From assembly GCF_027568475.1 (NCBI RefSeq), contig NZ_JANKZG010000004.1:186001-250000 (forward strand): a DNA stretch of 64,000 bases. Direction: 5' to 3'. Both the position numbers and the translations under genes were made by a program. The DNA is from Acinetobacter sp. HY1485 (GTDB taxonomy: Bacteria > Pseudomonadota > Gammaproteobacteria > Pseudomonadales > Moraxellaceae). Each line of letters opens with the position of its first letter. The stretch's first letter is position 1. The notes under the pieces were generated by a model. It was not told the origin of the DNA. It made no database searches and saw only the letters and a program-made list of their open reading frames with translations. This document shows, in pieces, positions 27,663 through 37,164 of this stretch.

Positions 27663-28598
27663 CTAGTAAATACGCTCAAATCCATCGGGGCGAGTTTTAA
27701 AGCGACGGTGAAACCACATATATTGACTTGGCGCAATGCGTAATTGTTGTTCAATAATTTTATTGGTACGTGTTGCATCATCAAGTTCGTTATCTGATGG
27801 CATATTGTTGAGTGCAGGTTCAATTAAAATTTTGTATTTCGGATTCTTTTCTGTGCCATATCTATAAAAATAAAGCGGGACTGCGGCAGCTTTTGAGATT
27901 TTAAGTAAACGGCGATGTGCGGTGACAGTTGCAGCAGGAATATTAAAAAAAGGTGCCATCACGCCTTGTTTAAGTCCAAAATCTTGATCTGGACTATACC
28001 AAATGGCATCACCATTTTTTAAGTGGCGAATCAATCCACGCATATCATCATGGTCAACTTGTGCTTTATAAATTGTACTGCGACAACGGTAAATCAGCAT
28101 ATCAAGTAAAGGGTTATTCTGTGGACGATAAACCACATCAGGTTCAAAATATTTGGCACAAATATAACCACCTGCATCAAGTAGGGTACTGTGTGTGCCG
28201 AGTAACAAAACACCTTGCCCTTGTGCTTGTGCGTTTTGAATATGTTCTAAGCCTTCAATGGTAACACGTCCATTAAACCAATCAGGGCAATACCATGCGT
28301 TTAAGGTTTCAAATGTACCAAGCATCATATCAACAAACACTTGTTTGGCTTGCTTCAAGCGTTCTTGCTCTGACCATTCAGGAAAACACACTTCTAAATT
28401 ACGTAAAGTCGTTTTTTTGCGCGACTTTAAAAACTTCCATGCAATATTTGCCAACACATGTGCGACACGCCGTTGTATTGCCCAAGGTAAAACAGCAAGA
28501 AGCATTAAGCTAATAATACTTAACCAAGTGAGCCAGTATTGAGGGAGTAGAAAAGACCAATAAAATTTGCCAGATTGATAGGCGTTCTTGTTAGACAT
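27663..28598 (-). CDS. Lysophospholipid / lipid A acyltransferase, LpxL/HtrB family
   Basis: Transfers an acyl chain in late lipid A or phospholipid synthesis at the inner membrane. 311 aa with an N-terminal membrane segment (WLTWLSIISLMLLAVLPWAIQ, split here for length: about residues 22-42). The family H-x4-D motif is in LLGTHSTLLDAGG near 135; the YSPDQDFG and GVMAPFFNIPA motifs are also conserved. Whether it is the LpxL or LpxM-type enzyme of this organism cannot be told. It lies just upstream of the broken glycosyltransferase and in the same direction, ten bases before its ATG. Confidence 0.87.
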   Translation of the reverse strand: MSNKNAYQSGKFYWSFLLPQYWLTWLSIISLMLLAVLPWAIQRRVAHVLANIAWKFLKSRKKTTLRNLEVCFPEWSEQERLKQAKQVFVDMMLGTFETLNAWYCPDWFNGRVTIEGLEHIQNAQAQGQGVLLLGTHSTLLDAGGYICAKYFEPDVVYRPQNNPLLDMLIYRCRSTIYKAQVDHDDMRGLIRHLKNGDAIWYSPDQDFGLKQGVMAPFFNIPAATVTAHRRLLKISKAAAVPLYFYRYGTEKNPKYKILIEPALNNMPSDNELDDATRTNKIIEQQLRIAPSQYMWFHRRFKTRPDGFERIY

Positions 28599-28782
28599 GA
28601 GTGTATAAATTGAACAAGTAAGATGAAAATTTTAGCATTAAAACCCATTTTTCGATAACAAACTGAACACAAACTTATCCATATCGTTTTGCAAAACTTG
28701 GGCATATAATACATAAATCATGCATTTTACTGACAATGTGCAGTAATATACGCAAAATTTGATTGAAGGTTTGGGGTAATTT

Positions 28783-29349
28783 ATGAAAAGTATTCAGATT
28801 ATAAAAGGAGATATTACAGAGCAAACCGTGGATGCGATTGTAAATGCAGCAAACACGTCTTTATTAGGTGGTAGTGGTGTAGATGGTGCAATTCATGCCA
28901 AAGGCGGACAGTCAATTTTAGAAGCATGCAAACGTATTCGTGAAAAACAAGGTGAGTGCCCTGTTGGTGATGCTGTTGTCACTACAGCAGGTAATATGCC
29001 CTCTACCTATGTGATTCATACGGTAGGTCCTGTTTGGCAAGGTGGTACGCACAATGAAGAAGAATTATTAAAAAGTGCTTATGAACACAGCTTACAACTT
29101 GCCGAATCTTTAAAGTTAGAAACGATGGCATTTCCGAATATTTCAACGGGTGCTTATAATTTTCCTAAAGTACGTGCAGCAGAAATTGCACTTGAAACAG
29201 TAGTTGATTTTTTAAAAACATCTGAAAATTTACAAGAGGTTATTTTTGTATGTTTTAACGATGAAAATTATCAAATCTACCGTACTCGTAGTTTAAGTTC
29301 ATCTCAGCAAGAGCAAGCAAATATTCGTTTAGTGGAAAATGAAAACTGA
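28783..29349 (+). CDS. Macro-domain protein, O-acetyl-ADP-ribose deacetylase-like
   Basis: 188 aa macro domain that binds ADP-ribose. The diagnostic block is [20 protein letters not shown] at residues 16-35, followed by HAKGG, and [13 protein letters not shown] at about 125. This matches the YmdB-type O-acetyl-ADP-ribose deacetylases, which also influence RNase III in E. coli. Its stop codon overlaps the start of a decayed GNAT gene (ATG 29339), suggesting a former two-gene operon. Confidence 0.9.
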   Translation: MKSIQIIKGDITEQTVDAIVNAANTSLLGGSGVDGAIHAKGGQSILEACKRIREKQGECPVGDAVVTTAGNMPSTYVIHTVGPVWQGGTHNEEELLKSAYEHSLQLAESLKLETMAFPNISTGAYNFPKVRAAEIALETVVDFLKTSENLQEVIFVCFNDENYQIYRTRSLSSSQQEQANIRLVENEN

Positions 29350-29790
29350 TCGACTTGAATTTATTGCATTAAATGCTAATCCAAACGTAATGCAATTCTT
29401 TCCAAATTGGCTTAATAAGCAAGAAAGTATTGCTTTTTTTAAACAGTTAAAACAATACTCTGTGATATAGGCAGTTATTCATTTAAAAACACTACAATTC
29501 ATTGGGCTTAATCAAAGTGAAATCGTTGCACCTTACTTAACTTATGGTATTTTGATTTAAATTTTTGGGAGAATGGCTATGCCACTGAGGCGGCAGACTG
29601 TGTACTGTCTTATATGCATCCCAACAAAATGATGGCATTGACTGCCGTTATCAATATTCCTTCACAAAATTTGATGAAACGATTAAATATGCGATATGTA
29701 AAGACATTTTTACATCCCAAATTAGCGCAAGATCATCTACTTGCACCCCATGTTTTATATGAAACTTTTATGACATCAACAAAACTGTAA
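29339..29790 (+). pseudogene. Decayed GNAT N-acetyltransferase
   Basis: From ATG 29339 (overlapping the macro gene end) the sequence reads [20 protein letters not shown] with similarity to RimJ/RimL-type acetyltransferases, then stops at TAG 29468 after 43 codons. Further on, in pieces, come FDLNFWENGYATEAADCVL (the GNAT substrate-binding block), INIPSQNLMKRLNM and a C-terminal HPKLAQDHLLAPHVLYE, ending at TAA 29788. The acetyl-CoA-binding segment between them is missing or shortened. The gene is clearly broken. A full ORF is not recoverable. Confidence 0.8.
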
Positions 29791-29842
29791 CAATTACCAA
29801 CTAAGTTAGCTCCCAATATAAAAAAGATGGAGCTTCTTGTTC

Positions 29843-31216
29843 GTGAAAAAATTACTTTTACCTGCCCTTATTTCATTACTTGCTGCATGTACCACGACAA
29901 CTACACCAAAACACCCGTTGATTGATGCCTCTGTAAAAGGCGATATTCGTCAGTTTGGCGGTGCAACACGTCTAAAAAATGAGCATGCACCTGCTGTAAA
30001 ACATGTAATTTTATTTATTGGCGATGGAACAAGTGATTCAGAAATTACAATTGCACGAAATTATGTAGAGGGTGCATCAGGTTATTTTAAAGGCATCGAT
30101 GCATTACCACATACAGGAAGCTACACCACATATTCGATTAATAAAGACCGTACCATTGATTATGTAACTGATTCAGCCGCATCTGCATCTGCATGGGCAA
30201 CAGGAATTAAAACCTATAACGGTGCTATTGGCGTAGATTTACAACAAAAACCACGCGAGTCTATTTTAGCACTAGCTAAAAAAGCAGGTTATGCAACAGG
30301 GGATGTCACGACAACAGAAATCCAAGATGCAACGCCTGCAGCATTAGTGGCACATGTGAGCCATCGTAAATGTTATTCACCTTCATCGACAGCCAAATTA
30401 TGTCCAAATGAAGCACTTGAAAATAATGGTTTAGGTTCAATTAGTGAGCAATTATTGGATGCACGACCTGATGTGACATTGGGTGGTGGCTATGCTTCTT
30501 TTGAAGAAACTGCACGCGCAGGGAAATATAAAGGGCAAACGTTACTTGCACAGGCACAAGATAAGGGCTATCAAGTTGTGACGGATCGCCAAGGATTGGA
30601 TAGCATCACACAAGCCAATCAAAACAAACCTCTATTAGGCTTATTTGCACAAGGTAATTTGCCTGTACGTTGGACAGGTCCACAAGCAGTACAAGGAGGT
30701 TCAGAAATGGCAGCACAACGTTGTCAGAATAACCCTGAAATGACTGCATCTACACCATCTTTAAAAACGATGACGGAAAAAGCAATCAGTTTATTGGAAC
30801 AGAATAAAAAAGGTTTTTTCTTGCAGGTGGAAAGTGGCTCGATTGATAAACAAAACCATTTAGCCAATCCATGTGGGCAAATTGGTGAAACGGTTGCATT
30901 TGATGAAGCCATTCAAGCAGGTTTGGCATTTGCGAAAACACATCCTGATACGTTAATTATTGTGACAGGTGACCATGCACATGCAAGCCAAATTATTCCA
31001 ACCGATAGCCCAAGCCCAGGTAAAACGGCACGTTTACTGACGCAAGATAATTCACCAATGGTAGTGAACTATGCGACATCAACAGGTTCTAGCCAAGAGC
31101 ATACAGGTTCGCAAGTACGTACAGCAGCATACGGACCAGGGGCAGAGCAAGTATCAGGTTTACTAGACCAGACTGATATGTTCTTTATTATGAAAAATGC
31201 TTTGAAGATTAAATAG
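29843..31216 (+). CDS. Alkaline phosphatase (PhoA family), lipoprotein
   Basis: Broad phosphomonoesterase of the periplasmic side. I start at GTG 29843 (KKLLLPALISLLAAC) ten bases after GGAG; TTG 29837 is in frame but too close. The lipobox LLAAC predicts lipid anchoring. The catalytic serine is in YVTDSAASASAWATG. Metal-binding motifs are IGDGTSDSEI at the start, QVESGSIDKQNH, TGDHAHASQ and EHTGSQV near the end. About 457 aa, similar to E. coli PhoA. No Pho box was recognised upstream. Followed by a TTCG-loop terminator. Confidence 0.93.
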   Translation: MKKLLLPALISLLAACTTTTTPKHPLIDASVKGDIRQFGGATRLKNEHAPAVKHVILFIGDGTSDSEITIARNYVEGASGYFKGIDALPHTGSYTTYSINKDRTIDYVTDSAASASAWATGIKTYNGAIGVDLQQKPRESILALAKKAGYATGDVTTTEIQDATPAALVAHVSHRKCYSPSSTAKLCPNEALENNGLGSISEQLLDARPDVTLGGGYASFEETARAGKYKGQTLLAQAQDKGYQVVTDRQGLDSITQANQNKPLLGLFAQGNLPVRWTGPQAVQGGSEMAAQRCQNNPEMTASTPSLKTMTEKAISLLEQNKKGFFLQVESGSIDKQNHLANPCGQIGETVAFDEAIQAGLAFAKTHPDTLIIVTGDHAHASQIIPTDSPSPGKTARLLTQDNSPMVVNYATSTGSSQEHTGSQVRTAAYGPGAEQVSGLLDQTDMFFIMKNALKIK

Positions 31217-31226
31217 TTAAAAGTAA

Positions 31227-31250
31227 AGAGGTACTTCGGTACCTCTTTTT
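31227..31250. terminator. Terminator with TTCG tetraloop
   Basis: AGAGGTAC (31227-31234), loop TTCG, GTACCTCT (31239-31246), then TTTT. Perfect 8-bp stem between the alkaline phosphatase and the convergent small membrane gene. Confidence 0.92.
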
Positions 31251-31251
31251 A

Positions 31252-31677
31252 TTATGAAAACTTTCTTTTTCCTAACCAGACAGCACCAATGACAGGTAAC
31301 CACGGAAAAATAATGGTAATAATATTCCATCCGATTATTCTTCTTGGAAGAGATATCTCTGTATAAAATTTTGTCCACCAAATAGACTGAAAAATAATGA
31401 TGAATACAGAGGTAACAAAATATAAACCATATTCGAGCTTCCATTTTAATACTTTATTTGTAAAGTAAACCAAAACGAAAAAAATAAACAAATACAAAGA
31501 GTATGCTGATAAAAAATAAAATGGCATAACTAAAAAAAATATTGCAAATCCAAGAAAACCAGGACCAGGGTCACTTTGTGGATTAACTGCATCAATAAAA
31601 AAAACACCACATGTTATTAGTGCAAATGGAAAGCTAAAATAGCCATAATATGAGAACAGCGATACTTGATTTTTCAT
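31252..31677 (-). CDS. Small membrane protein of unknown function (paralogue 1)
   Basis: 141 aa, about four hydrophobic segments. Shares with the gene at 31881 a DPGPGFLGFAIF-type loop and the C-terminal block SLPRRIIGWNIITIIFPWLP ending in a Lys/Arg-rich tail. The shared blocks are nearly identical, so the two genes are tandem paralogues. No family recognised. Its ATG overlaps a TGA of a short upstream minus-strand reading frame, hinting at a lost coupled gene. Confidence 0.7.
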   Translation of the reverse strand: MKNQVSLFSYYGYFSFPFALITCGVFFIDAVNPQSDPGPGFLGFAIFFLVMPFYFLSAYSLYLFIFFVLVYFTNKVLKWKLEYGLYFVTSVFIIIFQSIWWTKFYTEISLPRRIIGWNIITIIFPWLPVIGAVWLGKRKFS

Positions 31678-31880
31678 GGTTTAATTTGTTTGATTACCGT
31701 TTCCACTGTATAAGTTGCAAAAGGTTCAATCTCTTCTAAAAATAAATTAAGTTGATGGCTAGAAAAACAAGCCACTACGATATAACAAGCTCAAGATGTA
31801 CAAATTGCCTATTTGTCTGCATTACAAAACTTTGCACATATTATAACAGCAGAACAATTTTTGAATATTGAAAGAGGGGC
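31678..31880. other. Gap with apparent coding remnants
   Basis: On the minus strand, about 35 codons end in FATYTVETVIKQIKP at a TGA that overlaps the ATG of the downstream membrane gene. On the plus strand, about 30 codons ending at TAA 31882 read IAYLSALQNFAHIITAEQF. Neither has a start. They look like ends of deleted genes; I do not recognise them. Confidence 0.35.
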
Positions 31881-32381
31881 TTAAACCCCTTTTCTTTTTG
31901 TCCAAAATAAAGCACCTAATACAGGTAACCATGGGAAAACAATTGTAATAACATTCCATCCGATGATTCTGCGAGGAAGTGAAATAGAAGTATAAAAATA
32001 TTTCCACCAAATATATTGAAAAATAATATTAGAAATAAAGGTTATTAGATATAAACCGTATTCAGGTTTCCATTTTTTAATTTGATTGATGATATAGACT
32101 AGACTAAAAAAAATTGCAAAGTAAATTAAATAAAGCTGGATGAAATAAATAGGAGCAACAAACATAAATATTGCTAATCCAAAAATTTCAGGACCTGGGT
32201 CATTTTGCATGCCCATTACATCAAGAAAAAATATAAAAAAAGTAGCAGTAGCAACAGGTAAGCTAAACAATAAATAAGCTTTGAATACTTCTGTTCTTTG
32301 TAACTTTAATAATCCCCAAAATAAAAAAACAGGTAGACATATATAAATAAGTATTTGAATAAGCCATATAAAAGAAATCAT
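31881..32381 (-). CDS. Small membrane protein of unknown function (paralogue 2)
   Basis: 166 aa with four or five hydrophobic segments. Its NDPGPEIFGLAIF loop and SLPRRIIGWNVITIVFPWLP block closely match the downstream neighbour at 31252, showing duplication. The paralogue N-termini differ (this one is about 25 residues longer). Ends in KRKGV. Function unknown; it follows the uup terminator and probably has its own promoter. Confidence 0.7.
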   Translation of the reverse strand: MISFIWLIQILIYICLPVFLFWGLLKLQRTEVFKAYLLFSLPVATATFFIFFLDVMGMQNDPGPEIFGLAIFMFVAPIYFIQLYLIYFAIFFSLVYIINQIKKWKPEYGLYLITFISNIIFQYIWWKYFYTSISLPRRIIGWNVITIVFPWLPVLGALFWTKRKGV

Positions 32382-32399
32382 TTTTTATAAAATTCTCAT

Positions 32400-32427
32400 A
32401 AAAAAGCCATACATCATGTATGGCTTT
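32400..32427 (-). terminator. uup terminator
   Basis: AAGCCATAC (32404-32412) and GTATGGCTT (32418-32426) form a perfect 9-bp stem, loop ATCAT; the minus strand has six T after it. T-rich sequence on the other side makes it bidirectional. Confidence 0.9.
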
Positions 32428-32433
32428 ATTTTT

Positions 32434-34329
32434 TTAACCTTTAGTAGAGTTTTCTAACTCGTCCCAACGCTCTAATTTTTCAAGCAATGTCTCTTCAATT
32501 TCTGAAAGGCGCTGACTTGCTTGCGTTGCAGCATCAGCATCTTTTAAAAACCAAGAACCATCTGCAAGTTGGTCTGTCAGCTCAGTTTGTTCAGCTTCTA
32601 ATGCCTCAATTTCTTTTGGCAATTGATCAAGCTCGCGCTGATCTTTATAGCTAAGTTTTACTTTTGGCGTGTTTGCAGGTTTTGCAGTTGATTTGGGTGT
32701 TGATGAAGCAGCTTTAGACTCTTTTTTGAGTGCAGCAATCGCATCGCGTTGTACAAGGTAATCTTGGTAACCACCAATATATTCTTGTACGTCACCTTTA
32801 CCATCAAATACCCAAGTTGATGTTACCACATTGTCCATAAAGGCACGGTCATGGCTGATAAGTAACAATGTCCCTTTGTATTCACCGAGCATTTCTTCTA
32901 ATAGCTCAAGTGTTACCATATCTAGGTCATTGGTTGGCTCATCCATCACAATTAGGTTAGATGGTTTAAGAAGAAGCTTAGCTAATAAGATACGGTTACG
33001 CTCACCACCTGAGAGTGCTTTAACAGGTGTACGTGCACGTTCAGGTGAGAACAAGAAGTCTTGCAAGTAGCTATAAATATGACGGCGTTGACCATTCACA
33101 TCAACAAAGTCAGAGCCCTCTGATACGTTGTTGGCAACGGTATTTTCTAGGTCAAGTTGGTTACGTAGCTGATCAAAATAAGCCACTTCTAGCTGTGTAC
33201 CTGTTTTAACCTTACCCGTGTGTTCAAGGTTACCCAAAATGGCTTTAATCAGTGTCGTTTTACCTACACCGTTATCGCCTACTAAACCAATACGGTCACC
33301 ACGCATCACCATTGCAGAGAAATCTTTAATGATTGGGGTATCGCCATAACTTACGTTTAGGTTTTCAATTTCAAAGACCAATTTGCCTGAGCGTTGTGCT
33401 TCTTGCACGCCCATGTTTACTTTGCCTTGTTGTGAACGACGGGCTTTTGATGCCTCACGTAAGTCTTTTAGGGCACGTACACGTCCTTCGTTACGAGTAC
33501 GGCGGGCTTTAATACCTTGACGAATCCATGCTTCTTCTTCTGCAAGTTTTTTGTCAAATAGTGCGTTTTGTTTTTCTTCTGCTTCCATTTGCTGTGCTTT
33601 AAGTTCTAAATAGCGTGAATAGTTGCCATCAAAACTACGCAATGTGCCACGGTCTAGCTCTACAATACGTGTTGCTAGACGATCTACAAATGAACGGTCA
33701 TGTGAGATAAATAAAAGTGTGAGGTTATTTTGTTCGAGTAAGAATTTTTCTAACCATTCAATGCTTTCTACATCTAAATGGTTGGTTGGTTCATCAAGTA
33801 AAAGTACGTCAGGCTGTGTCAAAAGTGCACGAGCAAGTAAAACACGGCGTTTACGACCACCTGATAGATCCGCTAAATCATCTTCAGGGTTTAAGCCCAT
33901 CTTGCCTAAAATGGTATTTACTTTGTTTTCAAGTGACCAGCCATCAAGCTGATCCATCTTGTGTTGTAAATCGCCCATGCGTTCACACGCATCCATGTCA
34001 CCCAATACACATGCGTCGCTTGCGGCATTATATTGTTTTAACACACTTGCTGCTTCGCCTGCACCGTCTGCCACAATATCGGCAACTTTGCCCGAATCCA
34101 TCGGTACATCTTGGGCAAGCATTGCCACGGTTAAGCTATTTTGAATTAAAACTTCACCTTGGTCGGCAACAAGGCTTCCCTCAATGAGTTTAAGTAAAGT
34201 AGACTTACCTTCGCCGTTACGACCGATCAAACAGACTCTTTCGCCACGTTCTAGCGTAAAGTTTGCGCCGTCGAGTAGGGCAGGTCCACCAAAAGCCAGT
34301 TGGACATCCCGTAAGGTAATATATGCCAT
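32434..34329 (-). CDS. uup: ABC-F family ATPase Uup
   Basis: 631 aa with two ABC domains in one chain and no membrane segment. Walker A motifs are GRNGEGKST (near 35) and GDNGVGKTT (near 350). Signature motifs LSGGRKRRVLLARAL and LSGGERNRILLAKLL precede Walker B DVLLLDEPTNHLD and NLIVMDEPTNDLD. A C-terminal coiled coil (EIEALEAEQTELTDQL) binds DNA in E. coli Uup. ABC-F proteins act on ribosomes or DNA; Uup links to precise excision and ribosome assembly. The C-terminal domain separates it from EttA. Confidence 0.93.
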   Translation of the reverse strand: MAYITLRDVQLAFGGPALLDGANFTLERGERVCLIGRNGEGKSTLLKLIEGSLVADQGEVLIQNSLTVAMLAQDVPMDSGKVADIVADGAGEAASVLKQYNAASDACVLGDMDACERMGDLQHKMDQLDGWSLENKVNTILGKMGLNPEDDLADLSGGRKRRVLLARALLTQPDVLLLDEPTNHLDVESIEWLEKFLLEQNNLTLLFISHDRSFVDRLATRIVELDRGTLRSFDGNYSRYLELKAQQMEAEEKQNALFDKKLAEEEAWIRQGIKARRTRNEGRVRALKDLREASKARRSQQGKVNMGVQEAQRSGKLVFEIENLNVSYGDTPIIKDFSAMVMRGDRIGLVGDNGVGKTTLIKAILGNLEHTGKVKTGTQLEVAYFDQLRNQLDLENTVANNVSEGSDFVDVNGQRRHIYSYLQDFLFSPERARTPVKALSGGERNRILLAKLLLKPSNLIVMDEPTNDLDMVTLELLEEMLGEYKGTLLLISHDRAFMDNVVTSTWVFDGKGDVQEYIGGYQDYLVQRDAIAALKKESKAASSTPKSTAKPANTPKVKLSYKDQRELDQLPKEIEALEAEQTELTDQLADGSWFLKDADAATQASQRLSEIEETLLEKLERWDELENSTKG

Positions 34330-34360
34330 AGTATTAAAATCTCAGATTGAGGAGTGTTGA

Positions 34361-34606
34361 GTGACTAAACCACCATACCATGATGATCAAGCGTCATTTT
34401 CCGCACCCATTGAAGATTTGCAAGTGCGAATTGCATTTTTAGATGATTTAGTTGATCAGTTAAATGATCAAATTGCTAAGCAAAACCAAGAAATTGCAAA
34501 TTTACAAAAGCAGATGCAGTTGTTGTATCGCCGTGTGGAAGCCTCAGATTTGCAAGAGGGCATTGCACAGTTTGATCCGATTTTGGATAAGCCACCACAC
34601 TACTAG
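34361..34606 (+). CDS. slyX: SlyX family protein
   Basis: 81 aa, starting at GTG 34361 with GAGGAG seven bases upstream. Mostly a coiled coil (LDDLVDQLNDQIAKQNQEIA) and ends in the SlyX hallmark KPPHY. Function of SlyX is poorly known. Divergent from uup with 31 bases between the start codons. Confidence 0.87.
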   Translation: MTKPPYHDDQASFSAPIEDLQVRIAFLDDLVDQLNDQIAKQNQEIANLQKQMQLLYRRVEASDLQEGIAQFDPILDKPPHY

Positions 34607-34658
34607 AGTGATGAAAAAAAGTACGTTATATTCAAAAGAAAAATAGCGTACTTTGAAT

Positions 34659-35459
34659 ATGAATAAAATTTTACTGATTGATATTGAAAACTGCGGTCAT
34701 GCACTTCATCAACTTGAAGAAAAATTACAAACCTATACGCAAATTTATGTGGTGTATGCCACGTCTAATGTAAATTTATCTTTAGATGGATTGTATCTGC
34801 TTATTCCATTTATTCAAAATCAGCGTTTTCATTTGGTTAAAATGCCAACGGTGGGTAAGGATGCGGCAGATTTTGGCTTGGCGTTTATTGCAGGACAATT
34901 GAGTCAGCAATATCAGCCGATAGACACGAGCTTTGAAATCATCTCAAATGATCATGCCATGGATTATGTGGCTGAATTATTACAAAGACAAAACTTTGAA
35001 GTAGAAGTGAAGAAAAAAGCAGTCCAAACAAGCGACATTTTAGAAAAATTGGTGAGTACGCTTGCTAAGGTAAATAATAAACCTACCAGTGAAGAGGCTT
35101 TTTTAAACTCTATTATGTCTTGGACAAAGGTAGATCGTACACAAGCCAATCAGTTACTCAAGCAAGTGTTACAGTTAGGTATTTTAACTTCTGAAGAAAA
35201 AGAAAAAATTGTGCCACAAACTAAACCGCATTTAGTTTTTTTACAGCAATATTGCCAATATTTATTTAACCAAAACAATAGACCCGCCACTCAAAAAACA
35301 CTTTTAAATTCTATTAAAACCGTGATGAATATTGAAAAAGAGACAACGCTTATTGACCGCTATAATTTATTGGTAAAGCATAAAATTGTGATACAGAATG
35401 ATCGAAATAATAAGATTCAGTATAATTTGAAGATTATTGAAAATTATATACAAGGATAG
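34659..35459 (+). CDS. PIN/NYN-like domain protein
   Basis: 266 aa from ATG 34659. The N-terminal third has the PIN-like nuclease pattern: ILLIDIENC (first acid, near 8), KDAADFGLAFIAGQL (near 70) and IISNDHAMDYV (near 100), with the expected acidic residues for metal binding. The C-terminal two thirds look like two winged-helix-type repeats (TSEEAFLNSIM... and ATQKTLLNSIKTV...). This resembles NYN/PIN proteins with OST-HTH-like modules, suggesting an RNA target. Start codon lacks a strong ribosome site. Function unproven. Confidence 0.65.
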   Translation: MNKILLIDIENCGHALHQLEEKLQTYTQIYVVYATSNVNLSLDGLYLLIPFIQNQRFHLVKMPTVGKDAADFGLAFIAGQLSQQYQPIDTSFEIISNDHAMDYVAELLQRQNFEVEVKKKAVQTSDILEKLVSTLAKVNNKPTSEEAFLNSIMSWTKVDRTQANQLLKQVLQLGILTSEEKEKIVPQTKPHLVFLQQYCQYLFNQNNRPATQKTLLNSIKTVMNIEKETTLIDRYNLLVKHKIVIQNDRNNKIQYNLKIIENYIQG

Positions 35460-35480
35460 CCAAACAGGTGGCTATCCTTG
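35453..35480. terminator. Hairpin between PIN-like and Sel1 genes
   Basis: AAGGATAGCC and GGCTATCCTT pair across the end of the PIN-like gene (about 35453-35479). The U-tract is poor on both strands, so termination is uncertain. Confidence 0.45.
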
Positions 35481-35488
35481 ATAGTGAG

Positions 35489-37111
35489 TTATTTTAAAGT
35501 AGGTAAAAGTTGAATAGCTTTCTCGTAATCTTGAGCAGCAGCTTTTTCAATGTATGATTTACCAAGTTTTTGGTCTTTTTTAACACCTAAGCCTTTGTAA
35601 TACATCATTCCAAGATAGTATTGAGACTCACTGACATCTTTTTGAGCTGCTTTACTTGCCCAGTAAAATGCCTGTTGATAGTCTTGCTTAGTACCTTGTC
35701 CATTAAAATAAAATTCAGCTATATTATTTTGACCTACAACGGCATCTTTCTGAGCAAGGATAAGATTCCATTTAAAGCTTTCTTCATAATTAATAGGGTC
35801 TAATTTGAATAAATAGATATCAGCAACAAGTTCTTGAGCCGTTGTATTGTCTTGTTCTGCTGCTTTTAAACCCCATTCAAGAGCTTTTGGGATATCTTGT
35901 GGTAAATCTGTATCCATATAGTACATCAGTGCTAGTTGTACTTGAGCATCATCATTGCCATGATTTGCTGATGCCGTAAATAACTCAATTGCTTTAGGAA
36001 TATCTTTAGGAGTACCTAAACCTTCATAATACATTTCACCTAACTGATATTCAGCTTTTGGTGTATTACCTGCTTGAATTGCTTTTTGATACCATGTTAT
36101 TGCAGCTGCGTAATCTTGTTTTGTACCCCAGCCATTTTTATATAAAGAACCTAAGACACTTTGTGCGGGTAAATGGTCTTGCTCGGCAGCCATTTTAATA
36201 TATTTAAAGGCTAAAGCTTCATTTTCTTCTACACCGTGACCTGTTAAATATAACCAGCCTAAAGAATAAACTCCAACACTATTGTTTTGTTCCGCTGCTT
36301 GTTTATAAAACGATGCTGCTTTTGTATAGTTTTGAGAAACACCTAGACCTTTTTCATACATTTCACCTAAAGCAACTTGGGCAGGTGAGTATTCTTGTTC
36401 TACTGATTTTTCTAACCACACTTTAGCAGCGACATAATCAGTGGGAGCTTCCAATCCATCCATATACATAACACCTAAATAATACTGTGCACGCGGATGG
36501 TTTTGGTTTGCTGCTTTTAAAAATAAGTCTTTAGCTTGAGCAAAATCTTGTGGCATACCTATACCGTAGTAATACATTGCGCCTAGAGCTGTTTGAGCAT
36601 CAGCTGAATTTTGTTCTACAGCTTTAAGTAGCCATTTTTTACCATTTATTAAGTCATTTTTCTCAACAAAAAGGCGGGCTAGAGCTTCCTGTGCTTTTAA
36701 GTTTTCTTGTTCGGCAGATTTGGTAAACCATTGTATGGCACTATTTTCATTTTTTTTAACGTAATATCCGTCTAAATACATGCTTCCTACATACAATTGG
36801 CCATCTGAATTTCCTTTTTCTGCTGCTTTTAAAAAGTTTTCGTATGCTTTTTTATAATCTTGTTTTACGCCGTATCCATAATAATACATGATACCAATGG
36901 TCGCTTGAGCGGGACTGTAGCCTAGTTTTGTAGCTTTATTAAAATACTCGTAGGCTGTAGAGTGGTTTTTCTGATTTTTTCCCTCACCATTATAATAATC
37001 TACGCCTGTATTATATATTGTTTCAGCTTTTTCTGTACTGACTTGTGAGGCTAGAGTGATTGGAGAGAGACTTAAGGCTAAACCAAAACATAGTGCCTGA
37101 AAATCTTTCAT
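35489..37111 (-). CDS. Sel1-repeat protein, secreted
   Basis: 540 aa. The N-terminus MKDFQALCFGLALSLSPITL is a signal peptide with cleavage near LASQ. The rest is about 14 Sel1/TPR-like repeats of 35-36 residues, each of the form AQxxLGxMYYxGxGVxQDYxxAxxWYxKAAEQ. No enzymatic domain. Such proteins act as periplasmic scaffolds; in other bacteria they modulate signalling or host interaction. No partner is evident from the neighbours. Confidence 0.88.
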   Translation of the reverse strand: MKDFQALCFGLALSLSPITLASQVSTEKAETIYNTGVDYYNGEGKNQKNHSTAYEYFNKATKLGYSPAQATIGIMYYYGYGVKQDYKKAYENFLKAAEKGNSDGQLYVGSMYLDGYYVKKNENSAIQWFTKSAEQENLKAQEALARLFVEKNDLINGKKWLLKAVEQNSADAQTALGAMYYYGIGMPQDFAQAKDLFLKAANQNHPRAQYYLGVMYMDGLEAPTDYVAAKVWLEKSVEQEYSPAQVALGEMYEKGLGVSQNYTKAASFYKQAAEQNNSVGVYSLGWLYLTGHGVEENEALAFKYIKMAAEQDHLPAQSVLGSLYKNGWGTKQDYAAAITWYQKAIQAGNTPKAEYQLGEMYYEGLGTPKDIPKAIELFTASANHGNDDAQVQLALMYYMDTDLPQDIPKALEWGLKAAEQDNTTAQELVADIYLFKLDPINYEESFKWNLILAQKDAVVGQNNIAEFYFNGQGTKQDYQQAFYWASKAAQKDVSESQYYLGMMYYKGLGVKKDQKLGKSYIEKAAAQDYEKAIQLLPTLK

Positions 37112-37164
37112 AAAAATACAATATATTGTTTCTGTAGATAAATTGTATCTTTATTTCTTAGAAG

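Noticed and set aside
31782..31884. Plus-strand coding fragment ending at 31884
   Set aside because: No start codon and a stop just upstream; too short to call a gene, noted only as a remnant.
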